Source of the DNA: Alistipes sp.
Lineage (GTDB): Bacteria; Bacteroidota; Bacteroidia; Bacteroidales; Rikenellaceae
Length of the DNA: 59,391 nt
Direction: 5' to 3'
Assembly (NCBI GenBank): GCA_017629985.1
Contig: JAGBWD010000032.1
Location: 1 to 59,391 of the forward strand
Position numbers and translations under genes: made by a program. Under the pieces are notes generated by a model. It did not search any database, had not been told where the DNA came from, and was given only the letters and a program-made list of their open reading frames with translations. Below, in pieces: positions 44,209 to 54,154 of the stretch; the stretch's first letter is position 1, and each line of letters begins with the position of its first letter.

Positions 44209-44238
44209 AAAGGGGATGACCATGGTCATCCCTTTTTG
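44209..44238. terminator. rnpB terminator, palindromic
   Basis: AAAGGGGATGACC and GGTCATCCCTTTTT form a long perfect stem; on the minus strand it follows rnpB directly. Confidence 0.9.
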
Positions 44239-44242
44239 TCGT

Positions 44243-44583
44243 GCATACACTATAAGCCGAGTTCTGTACCCCTTACGGGGCCTCTATCATTTATCTACGA
44301 CTATGGTCACCCATAGCCTCTAGCAACCTACCCCCCGACATCGGACGAGCAACCCTTAATTGTCGGTATACATGGTCTTGCAACCCACGAGACGCACAGC
44401 CAAGGAGTATTGCTACCCTTGCGGTGGGCTCTTACCCCACCTTCTCACCCTTACCCTCACGGGCGGTTATTTTCTTCCACGTTACTATACCCTTACGGGC
44501 ATCAAGCCATTAACTTGCGTGGCGCTCTCTGTTGCTCGGACTTTCCTCTTACACACAAGGTGTCAGCGATAGAGCGTGTATGC
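44243..44583 (-). ncRNA. rnpB: RNase P RNA (class A)
   Basis: Minus-strand sequence begins GCATACACGCTC and ends GTGTATGC, the complementary P1 ends. The conserved segment GAGGAAAGTCCGAGC (near 44536-44550) and the 3' conserved part with CAGAACTCGGCTTATAG are diagnostic of bacterial RNase P RNA, the catalytic RNA that matures tRNA 5' ends. About 340 bases is a normal length. A TATCTTTG promoter box lies just upstream and a terminator hairpin just downstream. Confidence 0.95.
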
Positions 44584-44587
44584 GGGG

Positions 44588-44595
44588 CAAAGATA
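44588..44595 (-). promoter_or_regulatory. -7 box of rnpB
   Basis: TATCTTTG on the minus strand, placing the transcription start at or next to the P1 stem. Confidence 0.65.
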
Positions 44596-44637
44596 GTATA
44601 ATTTTGCGCTCCCACAAAATTAAAATTGAGAGTAATA

Positions 44638-44679
44638 AAAAAACTCCGAACGAGCAACACAAGGTTGCCCATTCGGAGT
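44638..44679 (-). terminator. terminator after pgi
   Basis: ACTCCGAA and TTCGGAGT, with a partly paired inner stem (CGAGCAAC with GTTGCCCA); on the minus strand followed by TTTTTTTATTAC. Confidence 0.88.
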
Positions 44680-44702
44680 ATCGACTGATGCTTTACAACA
44701 GA

Positions 44703-46034
44703 TTACAAGCGTGCCTTAATAGCTTTAGAGGCCTCCTCATAACCTGGCTTGTCGAGAAGCGCAAACATATTCTTCTTATAAGCCTCAACACCTGGCTGGT
44801 CGAAAGGATTTACACCAAGGATATAGCCCGAGATACCACAACCCTTCTCGAAGAAGTAGAGTAGCTGACCTATGGTGCGCTCATCAATTCGCTCAATCTC
44901 GATGATAAGGTTTGGCACACCACCGTCAAGATGTGCAAGACGCACACCAAGCTCCGCCATCTTATTAATCTCCGAGAGACGCTTGCCTGTGAGGAAGTTT
45001 AGGCCATCGAGATTTGCCTCATCAGCCTCAACCTTAACCTCATATTTAGAGTTCTTAACCGAGATAATTGTCTCAAATAGCGTACGCTCACCCTCCTGGA
45101 TATACTGACCCATAGAGTGAAGGTCGGCAGTAAGAGTTACGCTTGCAGGGAAGATACCCTTACCCTCCTTACCCTCTGACTCACCATAAAGCTGCTTCCA
45201 CCACTCGGCGATATACTGCAACTTTGGCTCATAAGAGCCTAGAATCTCAATCTTCTTACCAGCCTTATACAACTCGTTACGCACGATAGCATACTGCGCT
45301 GCAGGGTTCTTCTCGATAGGAGTCTCAACAGAGGTAAGACGCTCCATGTCGCGTGCGCCCTCCACGAAGGCCTCTACATCGACACCCGCAACAGCCAAAG
45401 GAAGAAGACCTACAGGCGAAAGCACAGAGTAACGTCCACCAACGTTATCCTCGATAACAAAAGTTGGATAGCCCTCCTGCGTTGCTAGGGTCTTGAGCGC
45501 ACCACGTGCCTTATCGGTGATAGCCACGATACGCTCCGCAGCCTCGGCCTTACCGTAGCGCTTCTCAATCTCTGCCTTGATGAGGCGGAAGGCGATAGCT
45601 GGCTCGGTAGTGGTACCCGACTTTGAGATTACGATAGCAGCGATAGAGTACTCCTTAAGAGCCTCCAAAAGCTCATAGGTATAATCCTCCGAGATATTCT
45701 CGCCCGCAAAGACCACTGTAGGGTTGTCGTGCTTGCGCTTGAGGCCCTCAAAAGAGTTTGTCATAGCCTCCAACACCGCCTTGGCACCAAGATATGAACC
45801 TCCAATACCAATACATACTACGACCTCTGCACGCTCACGAAGCTTGGCCGCAACACTCTTAATCTCTGCTAGATGCTCATCTGTGATAGAAGATGGAAGA
45901 TTCACCCAGCCCAAGAAGTCATTTCCTGCACCCTCACCAGAGTGTAGAAGAGCATTAGCACGCTCTGCTGCGCTCTGCATTTCCGCTGTAATTGCTATGC
46001 CACTATGCTTGGCATCAAACTTAATAAGTTCCAT
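44703..46034 (-). CDS. pgi: glucose-6-phosphate isomerase
   Basis: The 443-aa glycolytic enzyme interconverts glucose-6-phosphate and fructose-6-phosphate. Motifs [49 protein letters not shown] (the catalytic arginine region), and the C-terminal [19 protein letters not shown] are intact. It stands alone between rnpB and miaB. Confidence 0.96.
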   Translation of the reverse strand: MELIKFDAKHSGIAITAEMQSAAERANALLHSGEGAGNDFLGWVNLPSSITDEHLAEIKSVAAKLRERAEVVVCIGIGGSYLGAKAVLEAMTNSFEGLKRKHDNPTVVFAGENISEDYTYELLEALKEYSIAAIVISKSGTTTEPAIAFRLIKAEIEKRYGKAEAAERIVAITDKARGALKTLATQEGYPTFVIEDNVGGRYSVLSPVGLLPLAVAGVDVEAFVEGARDMERLTSVETPIEKNPAAQYAIVRNELYKAGKKIEILGSYEPKLQYIAEWWKQLYGESEGKEGKGIFPASVTLTADLHSMGQYIQEGERTLFETIISVKNSKYEVKVEADEANLDGLNFLTGKRLSEINKMAELGVRLAHLDGGVPNLIIEIERIDERTIGQLLYFFEKGCGISGYILGVNPFDQPGVEAYKKNMFALLDKPGYEEASKAIKARL

Positions 46035-46107
46035 ATCCTTAATATTTTAATGATTATGTTTCTACACCTTGTAGCAGCTATAGCTTGAAGCTACCCTGCC
46101 ACTACAT

Positions 46108-47460
46108 CTATTTTACCTCCTCGCCAAAGAGCGTTGCTGAAGAGCATCCTGTGATGCGCACACGAACATAGTCACCAATCTTATGATCACCACGGTCAAA
46201 CACCACCATCTTATTCTGCGAAGTACGTCCCGAGAGCTGCGCCTCGCTACGCTTCGAGGTACACTCCACCAATATCTCAAACTCCTTACCCACATCACGC
46301 TTGTTGCTCTGCTCCGAGAGGCTATTCTGAAGCTCGATAATCTCCGTAAGGCGGCGTGTCTTAACATCCTCTGGCACATCATCACCAAGGTTACGTTGTG
46401 CAAAGGTGCCTGGGCGCTCCGAGTACTTAAACATATAGGCAAAGTCGTATCCCACCTCCTGCATTAGCGACAGCGTCTGCTGATGCTCCTCCTCGCTCTC
46501 GTGGGCAAAGCCTGCGATAAGGTCGGTGGTTATAGCACAATCGGGCATATAGCGGCGTATGGCAGCTACCCTCTCGAGATACCACTCACGGGTATACTTA
46601 CGATTCATACGCTTGAGCATCTCCGAAGAGCCTGACTGCGCTGGCAGATGGATAGCCTTACATATATTTGGCATAGAGGCCATAGTCTCCAGCAACTTAT
46701 CACTTATATCCTTGGGGTGTGACGTTGCAAAACGCACACGCAAGAGGGGTGATATCTCGGCCACCTGCTTCAATAGCTCTGGGAAGTCTACATCGCCTGT
46801 ACGATATGAGTTTACATTCTGACCAAGAAGCGTCACCTCGCGGTAGCCATTCTCAAAGAGCGTGCGAGCCTCAGCAACGATGGTCGCAGCATCGCGGCTA
46901 CGCTCTATACCTCGGGTGTATGGCACCACGCAGTATGAGCAGTAGTTGTTACATCCGCGCATGATGGCGATAAAGGCACTCACACCATTCTTATCAAGAC
47001 GCACAGGGGCAATCTCGGCATAGGTCTCCTCCTTCGAGAGCTGCACGTTTACTCCAGCACCGCCATTATCCACCTCACGCACCAAACGTGGGAGGTCGCG
47101 GTAGGCATCAGGGCCTGCGACAATATCTACGCCTGTTCCACCCTTCGTAAGCTCCTCCTTGAGACGCTCGGCCATACATCCTATGATACCGATGACAAGC
47201 GAAGGCTTCTGCTTACGCATGCGGCGCATCTCGCTCAAGCGGCCCCATATACGCTGCTCGGCATTGTCGCGAATAGAGCAGGTGTTGATAAGCACGATAT
47301 CTGCCTCCTCGAGGCTCTCGGTGTAGCGATAGCCCTCCTGCTGCATGATAGAGACCACAATCTCCGAGTCGCCAACATTCATCTGGCAACCGTAAGTTTC
47401 GATATACAACTTACGACCGTCTCCTGACAACGGTCGCAAGCTATTGATATTTATATTCAT
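46108..47460 (-). CDS. miaB: tRNA-i6A37 methylthiotransferase MiaB
   Basis: This 450-aa radical SAM enzyme adds a methylthio group to isopentenyladenosine at tRNA position 37. The N-terminal domain with its cluster cysteines (ETYGCQMNVGDSEIV, NTCSIRDNAEQ, GCMAERLKEEL), the radical SAM motif MRGCNNYCSYCVVPYTRG, and a C-terminal TRAM domain (residues 385-448) are present. It is followed on the minus strand by nothing for 73 bases and then pgi. Confidence 0.95.
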   Translation of the reverse strand: MNININSLRPLSGDGRKLYIETYGCQMNVGDSEIVVSIMQQEGYRYTESLEEADIVLINTCSIRDNAEQRIWGRLSEMRRMRKQKPSLVIGIIGCMAERLKEELTKGGTGVDIVAGPDAYRDLPRLVREVDNGGAGVNVQLSKEETYAEIAPVRLDKNGVSAFIAIMRGCNNYCSYCVVPYTRGIERSRDAATIVAEARTLFENGYREVTLLGQNVNSYRTGDVDFPELLKQVAEISPLLRVRFATSHPKDISDKLLETMASMPNICKAIHLPAQSGSSEMLKRMNRKYTREWYLERVAAIRRYMPDCAITTDLIAGFAHESEEEHQQTLSLMQEVGYDFAYMFKYSERPGTFAQRNLGDDVPEDVKTRRLTEIIELQNSLSEQSNKRDVGKEFEILVECTSKRSEAQLSGRTSQNKMVVFDRGDHKIGDYVRVRITGCSSATLFGEEVK

Positions 47461-47476
47461 TCTAAAGTCGTTTTAA

Positions 47477-48490
47477 TTACTCCGTAGGCATACCGTTCTC
47501 CTCTGGGAATGGCTTGAAGCCCTGACCAAAGGTGTCGTATGCGTCTGTAACAACCACAAAGGCTTTAGGGTCGAACTCCTTAATCTTATGCTGCACGTTG
47601 CGCACCTCCTTGCGATTAACAACGAGGAATATCATCTCCTTGTCGTTGCCTGTATACATACCCTGTGCCTTGATATATGTACCACCACGGCTCAAGTCGT
47701 TGATGATATAGTCGCGCATTCTTGCAGAGTGCTCATCACAGATGATGTAGAGGAGCTTATCGCGTGAGGCACCATCGATAGTATATCCCAATACCTTTGC
47801 ATTGACAAAGATACATACTCCCGAGTAGAGCGATAGCATAACACCCTCTCCTGGGCCGTCAATACCTACACCAAAGCCAATGACAACAAGACCACTCAAC
47901 ACGATGATAGCATCCGAGAGAAGAACGCCATTGGCAAACTTCATCTTTGCGAAGCGGTGAAGAAGCATACCTGTAATATCTGTACCTCCTGTAGCGGCAT
48001 TATTGCGGATTACAAGACCTACACCCACACCACTGAAGCAACCACCGATGATTGCAGCAAGCATGAGATGCTGCGACAAGTCGATCTGGCCACCAAGCAA
48101 TAGAGCTGGGTCGAGAGCCTCGATAGCCTCCTTTGATGGATAGACCAAGTAGTCGAGGATGTTCATGATACCTGGGGTGATGAACGATGCAAAGATTGTG
48201 CGACCACCAAATGTTCCACCAAAAAGAACGAGGGCCGTGAGAATAAGTGGCACATCAAACATATATCCAAAGGTACCTACCTGGATAGATGGGAAGAGAT
48301 TGTGCAAAACAAGCGCCAAACCATAGATACCACCAGGCACCATATTGTATGGGTTGATAAATACGACAAAAGCTACCGCAACAAGGAAACATCCAAAGAC
48401 AATCTGGCCCATTGAAGACCACCATTTCCAATCTGTTACCGACTCCTTTGCAGAGGCTGCGATATTCGCAAAGTTAAGTTGTAGTTTCAT
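47477..48490 (-). CDS. YitT family membrane protein (DUF2179 C-terminal domain)
   Basis: The 337-aa protein has five to six membrane segments and a C-terminal cytoplasmic DUF2179 domain (about 260-330: DKEMIFLVVNRKEVRNVQ). Loop motifs FINPYNMVPGGIYGLALVLH and RNNAATGGTDITGMLLHR are typical of YitT/YqfU. The transport role, if any, is unknown. I start at MKLQLNF, since an upstream ATG 39 bases earlier would put polar residues before the first hydrophobic segment. It lies 16 bases upstream of miaB on the same strand. Confidence 0.88.
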   Translation of the reverse strand: MKLQLNFANIAASAKESVTDWKWWSSMGQIVFGCFLVAVAFVVFINPYNMVPGGIYGLALVLHNLFPSIQVGTFGYMFDVPLILTALVLFGGTFGGRTIFASFITPGIMNILDYLVYPSKEAIEALDPALLLGGQIDLSQHLMLAAIIGGCFSGVGVGLVIRNNAATGGTDITGMLLHRFAKMKFANGVLLSDAIIVLSGLVVIGFGVGIDGPGEGVMLSLYSGVCIFVNAKVLGYTIDGASRDKLLYIICDEHSARMRDYIINDLSRGGTYIKAQGMYTGNDKEMIFLVVNRKEVRNVQHKIKEFDPKAFVVVTDAYDTFGQGFKPFPEENGMPTE

Positions 48491-48518
48491 AAATATGCAA
48501 TTATGTAATTTCTGATAA

Positions 48519-48526
48519 CAAAAATA
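48519..48526 (-). promoter_or_regulatory. -7 box of the yitT-type gene
   Basis: TATTTTTG on the minus strand, 28 bases before the ATG. Confidence 0.45.
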
Positions 48527-48666
48527 CACTTTTTTTTTGCAACTAACAAAAACAGACCGATTTTTTTTGTCTTAAGGCATAAAAGATTTGCCAGTGCAGA
48601 GCATAACAGGACCATTATGCAAATTATATTTCGCTCAATAAAATTTTGTCTTTTGGCTTTTTTTTG

Positions 48667-48674
48667 TAACTTTG
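48667..48674 (+). promoter_or_regulatory. plsY promoter
   Basis: TAACTTTG with TTTG at 48645-48648, an 18-base spacer; 61 bases before the plsY ATG. Confidence 0.6.
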
Positions 48675-48735
48675 TCTATTGATAGGGTGCAATAGATCTA
48701 TATAACACCCTATAATTAAGCAAAATAATAAGTTT

Positions 48736-49461
48736 ATGGCATCCTGGGATATACTTACATGGCTATCAGTCATCGGTCTTATGATTGTGGCATATCTTCT
48801 TGGTTCGATACCTAGTGCGGTGTGGATTGGCAAGAAATATTATGGCATAGATATTCGCGAGCATGGCTCCAAAAATGCTGGCACTACAAATATGTTGCGA
48901 GTATTGGGCAAGCGTGCTGCGCTCCCCGTCTTTATCATCGACTATTTTAAGGGTTTCGTGGCGGTAATCCTCACATCACTAATGCGCTACGATGATAATG
49001 TCGATGAGGCGTGGATTATCAACCTTCGCATCATAGCAACGGTATTTGTTGTGCTGGGACACATATACCCCATCTTCGCAGGATTCAAGGGTGGCAAGGG
49101 CGTTGCCACACTCCTCGGCGCTGGCACAGGCATCTACGCACCTATCCTCCTACTATGCTTTGGCGTGTGGTGCTTGGTATTTGCCATCTGGCACTACGTA
49201 TCTCTAGCATCTATGGTTGCAGGATGCTGCTACCCTACCTTTGTGCTTATCTTCTCAACCATGACATACGACCCTGCAGCGCCATTTGAGAGTATACCTT
49301 TTATAATATTCTCATGGGTGGTTGCCATACTCCTTGTTGTTACACACCGCAAGAACATAGAGCGCTTAAGAGAGGGTACCGAGTCGAAGATATACCTCTG
49401 GGGAGGCCCCGAGGATGAGAGCAAGGAGAGAGATAACAACGAGAATAACAATAATAAATAA
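48736..49461 (+). CDS. plsY: glycerol-3-phosphate acyltransferase PlsY
   Basis: The 241-aa integral-membrane enzyme acylates glycerol-3-phosphate from acyl-phosphate, the first step of phospholipid synthesis; GpsA (36 kb) makes its substrate. Motifs SIPSAVWIGKKYYGIDIREHGSKNAGTTN, with GSxNxGxTN-type GSKNAGTTN, and later FKGGKGVATLLGAG are diagnostic. About five membrane segments. The C-terminus is charged (NNENNNNK). It ends 16 bases before the M64 peptidase start. Confidence 0.93.
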   Translation: MASWDILTWLSVIGLMIVAYLLGSIPSAVWIGKKYYGIDIREHGSKNAGTTNMLRVLGKRAALPVFIIDYFKGFVAVILTSLMRYDDNVDEAWIINLRIIATVFVVLGHIYPIFAGFKGGKGVATLLGAGTGIYAPILLLCFGVWCLVFAIWHYVSLASMVAGCCYPTFVLIFSTMTYDPAAPFESIPFIIFSWVVAILLVVTHRKNIERLREGTESKIYLWGGPEDESKERDNNENNNNK

Positions 49462-49477
49462 CATTAACATTCGAAGA

Positions 49478-50761
49478 ATGAGAAGAGTAATATCTATATT
49501 AGCCGCTGCGATTATATCGCTTACAGCCTCTGCACAGAGCTTTGATACCACATTTGAGGATGCTACACTACGCCTCGACTATACCTTTATGGGTAATGCC
49601 CAGGAGCAGCATGTGGCCATCGCCGAGCTATCATCTACCCCTAATTGGTGGGGCCGCCGCATAAACCTCGACAATGTACCATTAAAGGGTAATGGCGACC
49701 TTACGCTATACGATGCTGCGACAAATGAGGTGATATACAAAACATCATTCTCATCACTCTTTCAGGAGTGGATTACAACACCTGAAGCCTTGAGTGTCAC
49801 AAAGAGCTTTGAGTTTACCATCCTTGCTCCTATGCCCAAGAACAATGCTGTAGCCAAGCTTGTACTTCGCGATAACACCGACAAAGAGAGCATCCACACC
49901 TTCACCATCAACCCTAGCGATGTCCTTATTCGCGACAATAGCAACATCGAGCCACTGCCATACACATATATCCACAAGGGCGGTGACTCCAAGGAGGCTA
50001 TCGATGTAGTTATCCTTGCCGAGGGCTACACCACAACGCAGATGGATACTTTTATGAAGGATGCGGAGATTGCTGCCCAGGAGATACTCTCATACGAGCC
50101 TTTCAAGAGCCACAGCGACAAGTTTAATTTCATCGCCGTAGCCTCTCCATCGAGCGACAGCAACGTAAGCGTACCACAGGAGGAGGCGTGGCGTAGAACT
50201 GCCGTAAGCTCCAACTTCATGACCTTCTACATGGCTCGTTACCTCACATCAAGCAGCGTGTATGACATGTATGATCTTGTAACAAACATCCCATGTGAGC
50301 ATCTTGTGATACTTGCAAACACCGACACATACGGTGGCGGTGGTATCTACAACTCATACACCCTCACCACAGCGCACCACCGCGACTTCCGCCCTGTTGT
50401 AGTGCATGAGTTTGGACACTCATTTGCAGGCCTTGGCGATGAGTACTTCTACGACAACGATGATGATAACGACAATATGCACTCACTCAAGCATGAGCCT
50501 TGGGAGCCTAACATTACAACAATGGTAGACTTCGACTCAAAATGGGCAGATATGATTGAGGAGGGTATCGAGATTCCTACTGCCGTAACCCCAGAGCGCA
50601 CTAAAAACTACACCGTAGGTGCTTATGAGGGTGGCGGATACCTCTCAAAGGGCATCTATCGTCCTACGGATGTTTGTCGCATGCGTAACAATGTTGCCGA
50701 GCGCTTCTGCCCTGTATGTGAGCGAGCTATAGAGCGCGTGATACTCCACCAGGCAGAGTAA
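49478..50761 (+). CDS. exported M64-family metallopeptidase
   Basis: The 427-aa product has a signal peptide (MRRVISILAAAIISL..., cleavage near ASAQS), an N-terminal beta domain (M64N-like) and a C-terminal metallopeptidase domain with the zinc motif HEFGHSFAGLGDE, the extended HExxHxxxGxxD form of IgA-peptidase M64 proteins. Whether it cuts IgA is not shown by sequence. I start at MRRVIS; an earlier in-frame ATG overlaps plsY and lacks a signal. Probably secreted or on the cell surface. Confidence 0.9.
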   Translation: MRRVISILAAAIISLTASAQSFDTTFEDATLRLDYTFMGNAQEQHVAIAELSSTPNWWGRRINLDNVPLKGNGDLTLYDAATNEVIYKTSFSSLFQEWITTPEALSVTKSFEFTILAPMPKNNAVAKLVLRDNTDKESIHTFTINPSDVLIRDNSNIEPLPYTYIHKGGDSKEAIDVVILAEGYTTTQMDTFMKDAEIAAQEILSYEPFKSHSDKFNFIAVASPSSDSNVSVPQEEAWRRTAVSSNFMTFYMARYLTSSSVYDMYDLVTNIPCEHLVILANTDTYGGGGIYNSYTLTTAHHRDFRPVVVHEFGHSFAGLGDEYFYDNDDDNDNMHSLKHEPWEPNITTMVDFDSKWADMIEEGIEIPTAVTPERTKNYTVGAYEGGGYLSKGIYRPTDVCRMRNNVAERFCPVCERAIERVILHQAE

Positions 50762-50777
50762 CACAAACCACATAAAA

Positions 50778-50814
50778 CAACAGAGGCTGTCAGGATTTGA
50801 CAGCCTCTGTTGTT
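50778..50814. terminator. terminator after the M64 gene
   Basis: AACAGAGGCTGTCA and TGACAGCCTCTGTT with loop GGATT, then GTTT: a 14-bp perfect stem. Confidence 0.92.
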
Positions 50815-50892
50815 TAAATCCTCAAAATAGAGGTTCTACAGTGCTTTGGTTCTGTTTTTGCACAGCAACCATAGAACTAAAATATCTCTATT

Positions 50893-51507
50893 ATGACCAT
50901 GACGACTATTGCGACAACGCTCCTTACGCTTGTGGAGCTACCCTACGCCTATGACTCTCTAGAGCCATATATCTCTGCCGAGACCATGCACTTTCACCAC
51001 GACAAGCACTACGCCTCCTACGTAGCGAAGCTGGAGGGTCTCATCAGCGACACACACTACGCCACGATGCCCCTCGAGGAGATTGTCCGCAGTAGTGATG
51101 GCGCCATATTCGACAACGCGGCACAGGCCTGGAACCATGTATTCTACTTTGAGCAGTTTTCGCCACACGCCAAGCACCACCCTACAGGAGAGTTGCAGCG
51201 AGCCATAGATGTAGAGTTTGGCTCTTTTGCAGCGCTTAAGCAGATAATGACCGATGTTTCACTATCGCTCTTTGGCTCGGGCTGGGTGTGGCTCGCCGCA
51301 GACCGCGATGGCAGGCTCTACATTATTACAAAGCCCAACGCTGGAACGCCACTCACCGATGGCCTGACACCCCTACTCTCTATCGACCTATGGGAACACG
51401 CCTACTACATCGACTACCGCAACATGCGCAAGGATGCCGTAGCGAACCTCTGGAAGGTGATAGACTGGAATAAGATAGAGGAGAGGTATAACAACGCCAT
51501 AGGCTAA
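50893..51507 (+). CDS. sodB: superoxide dismutase (Fe/Mn)
   Basis: The 204-aa enzyme dismutates superoxide. Metal ligands are placed as in the family: His in ETMHFHHDKHYASYV, His in NHVFYFEQF, Asp and His in DLWEHAYYIDYRNMR. Iron or manganese use cannot be read reliably. The N-terminus MTMTTIATTLLTL is slightly longer than usual, but no signal peptide is evident, so the enzyme is cytoplasmic. It has its own terminator. Confidence 0.95.
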   Translation: MTMTTIATTLLTLVELPYAYDSLEPYISAETMHFHHDKHYASYVAKLEGLISDTHYATMPLEEIVRSSDGAIFDNAAQAWNHVFYFEQFSPHAKHHPTGELQRAIDVEFGSFAALKQIMTDVSLSLFGSGWVWLAADRDGRLYIITKPNAGTPLTDGLTPLLSIDLWEHAYYIDYRNMRKDAVANLWKVIDWNKIEERYNNAIG

Positions 51508-51510
51508 AAA

Positions 51511-51538
51511 ATAGAGGATGGAGCCTGCGCTCCATCCT
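51511..51538. terminator. bidirectional terminator between sodB and the carboxyltransferase gene
   Basis: AGAGGATGGAGC and GCTCCATCCTCT around a 4-base loop; A-rich before and a CT-rich tail after. The genes converge here. Confidence 0.85.
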
Positions 51539-51561
51539 CTCCCTATATATAATTCAAGGCA

Positions 51562-53904
51562 CTACTTAATAACTACAAGTGGCTGATCAGCAGCTACAGT
51601 ATCACCCTCGGCAACAAGGAGTCCGAGAACCTCACCAGCATAATCTGATGATATAGAGTTCTCCATCTTCATAGCCTCGAGAATCATAACCTCCTGACCT
51701 ACAGTCACCTTATCACCAGCCTTAACCTTAATCTCGATAACACGACCTGGAAGTGGTGCATTTACGGTGTTGCCATCCGAAGCAGATACCTTGCGCTCTG
51801 CAACCTCGGCGCCATCATCCTCCATAGAGTCAGCAACCTCGATAAGGATAGCATCTGCAGCTACGGTATCACCCTCGGCAACCAAGATCTGCTTCACAAA
51901 GCCAGCATAGTCGGTTGTGATAGAGTTCTCCATCTTCATAGCCTCGAGAATCATAACCTCCTGACCTGCAGAAACCTTATCGCCAACCTTAACCTTAAGC
52001 TCGATAACACGACCTGGAAGTGGTGCGCATACAGTCTTACCTGTTACAGGACGCTTACCACCAGCTGCCGCAGAGGCCTTGGCGCTCTCAATCTCGATGA
52101 TAATACCCTCTGCCTGTACGGTATCACCCTCCTTAACAATAATCTGCTTAACCTTACCTGCGAAGTCCGAAGTGATAGAGTTCTCCATCTTCATAGCCTC
52201 AAGGATAGCAACCTCCTGACCTACAGCCACTACATCACCGACCTTAACCTTAAGCTCGATAACGCGACCTGGAAGTGGAGCTACGATAGTGTCACCTGTG
52301 ATAGGCTGAAGCTCATGAACCTCCTCCTTGGCAAGTGATGGATCTGCAGCAACCTTCTCGGCATAAGCAGCCTCCTTAACACCTGTGAGGTATGCCTTTG
52401 CTACGAGTGGGAACAACTCGAGCAACAACTCCTCCTTCTCGTTCTCTGCAAGGAGAACACCACCAGCCTTCTCCAATACTGGATTTGGCTGCTTCTGATA
52501 CTTCGATGTATCGTAAGGACGCTCCTCGCGGAAGCCACAAATCTTCTCGCGGAAGTCCTCTGAAATCTTAACAGGGGTACGACCATAATCACCCTTAACA
52601 AGACCTACAAACTGTGCAGACTTGTTGGTATACATAGCGCGACCAGCCTTCTCATCCATTGCGCAGTTTACTGCCTGTGCGCCTACAATCTGCGATGTTG
52701 GGGTTACGAGAGGTGGAAGACCCGCAGCAAGACGTACTGGAGGAATAAGCTCCATAGCACGTGGGAGGATATCCTCGGCACCTAGCTGCTTGAGCTGTGC
52801 CACCATATTAGAGTACATACCACCAGGAATCTCGGCATCCTGAACAAGCTTATTAGGAGCTGGGAAGCCAAAGTATGCCTCGATAGCCTGTGAAGCCTCA
52901 AGAAGCTCATCCCAGTTCTCGGCCTCTGCCGCAGCAACGCAACGATCAAGAAGAGCATCTACCTCTGCAGGAACAGCATCTACAAGTGGGTTGAAAGGCT
53001 TTGGAAGTGGCTTCTCGGCACCAAATACCGAAATCTCAAGCTCCTTGCGGATATCCTTCAACTGCTCGTTGATCTTCGCTACAGCCTCCATGTTTGCGCC
53101 AAGCTCTATGCCTAGCTTCTGGCAGAAGAGGTATACCAACTCTACAGCAGGTGCGCCAGTACCGCCACCAAACCACCAACAGTTAGTATCTACGATATCA
53201 ACACCCGCTACGATAGCTGCATATACAGAGCCAAGACCATAACCTGGAGTACAGTGAGTGTGGAAGTCTACCACTACGCCAAGCTCCTTCTTCAAGAGCT
53301 TAATAAGGCCTGCAACGCGTGCTGGAGGGATAAGACCAGACATATCCTTGATGGTAATCATATCGGCTCCAAGTTCTGCCATCTGACGTGCCTTATCGAG
53401 GAAGTACTCATCGGTAAATACCTTCTCATGCTCCTGGCCATCGCTATACTTTGGATCTACGGTGTAACATACCGCGCAATCGGCGATACCACCATACTGC
53501 TTAATATACTTAATAGTAGACTTTACATTATCTACATCGTTGAGAGCATCGAAGATACGCATGATACCCAAGCCACTCTCGATAGCGTTACGTGAGAAGC
53601 CATCGATAATCTCATCGGTGTAAGGAGCATAACCAAAGAGGTTACGACCACGTGACAAAGCTGTCAATTTTGACACATCACCTACAGCCTTCTTGATAGT
53701 CTCAAGACGAGTCCATGGGTTCTCATTAAGATAGCGCATCACAGAGTCAGGTACTGCACCACCCCATACCTCCATAGCATAGAAACCAGCATCCTTGTAG
53801 TAAGGGAGACAGCGGTCTACCTGCTGCTGTGTCATACGTGTTGCGAAAGATGACTGCTGACCATCACGCAACGTAAGGTCACGAATTTTAAGAATCCTTG
53901 CCAT
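51562..53904 (-). CDS. oadA: oxaloacetate decarboxylase alpha / pyruvate carboxylase B-type subunit with three biotinyl domains
   Basis: The 780-aa protein has an HMGL-type carboxyltransferase domain (RDGQQS near residue 15, TIKDMSG with the carbamylated lysine, HTHCT), a conserved PycB/OadA domain (about 290-480), then three tandem biotinyl (BCCP-like) domains. Each has the motif EAMKMEN; the biotinylated lysines are at 572, 657 and 746, 85 and 89 residues apart, joined by short Ala-rich linkers. Family members normally carry one. The copies differ in sequence, so this is not an assembly repeat. The partner biotin carboxylase and membrane beta/gamma subunits are not in the window. A TAAATTTG box lies upstream; pckA is the next gene upstream on the same strand. 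Confidence 0.93.
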   Translation of the reverse strand: MARILKIRDLTLRDGQQSSFATRMTQQQVDRCLPYYKDAGFYAMEVWGGAVPDSVMRYLNENPWTRLETIKKAVGDVSKLTALSRGRNLFGYAPYTDEIIDGFSRNAIESGLGIMRIFDALNDVDNVKSTIKYIKQYGGIADCAVCYTVDPKYSDGQEHEKVFTDEYFLDKARQMAELGADMITIKDMSGLIPPARVAGLIKLLKKELGVVVDFHTHCTPGYGLGSVYAAIVAGVDIVDTNCWWFGGGTGAPAVELVYLFCQKLGIELGANMEAVAKINEQLKDIRKELEISVFGAEKPLPKPFNPLVDAVPAEVDALLDRCVAAAEAENWDELLEASQAIEAYFGFPAPNKLVQDAEIPGGMYSNMVAQLKQLGAEDILPRAMELIPPVRLAAGLPPLVTPTSQIVGAQAVNCAMDEKAGRAMYTNKSAQFVGLVKGDYGRTPVKISEDFREKICGFREERPYDTSKYQKQPNPVLEKAGGVLLAENEKEELLLELFPLVAKAYLTGVKEAAYAEKVAADPSLAKEEVHELQPITGDTIVAPLPGRVIELKVKVGDVVAVGQEVAILEAMKMENSITSDFAGKVKQIIVKEGDTVQAEGIIIEIESAKASAAAGGKRPVTGKTVCAPLPGRVIELKVKVGDKVSAGQEVMILEAMKMENSITTDYAGFVKQILVAEGDTVAADAILIEVADSMEDDGAEVAERKVSASDGNTVNAPLPGRVIEIKVKAGDKVTVGQEVMILEAMKMENSISSDYAGEVLGLLVAEGDTVAADQPLVVIK

Positions 53905-53980
53905 AATTTTAGAAAGGTTTATATTGTTAGTTTTAGGTTTTACGTTCTTATGATAACAACGCCTTATTGTTATCGAATAA

Positions 53981-53988
53981 CAAATTTA
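53981..53988 (-). promoter_or_regulatory. -7 box of the oadA-type gene
   Basis: TAAATTTG on the minus strand, 76 bases before the ATG, so this gene has a promoter separate from pckA. Confidence 0.5.
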
Positions 53989-54154
53989 AGGTTTTTTTGC
54001 TAAAAAAACAAATTTTTCTAAAAAAAAGTGATTTAACACAAGTAGACTAAAACAAAACTCCCAACAATGTGTCATACATAACGTACTACTCATTGTCGGG
54101 ACACCTGATCATGGGACTAAATTTACCCATTATCACAAAACGCAATTTCTCGAT

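Noticed and set aside
51562-52330. The three biotinyl domains as an assembly artefact
   Set aside because: The three copies differ at many positions and have different linkers, so they are not a duplicated read block; kept as a finding with resequencing as the check.
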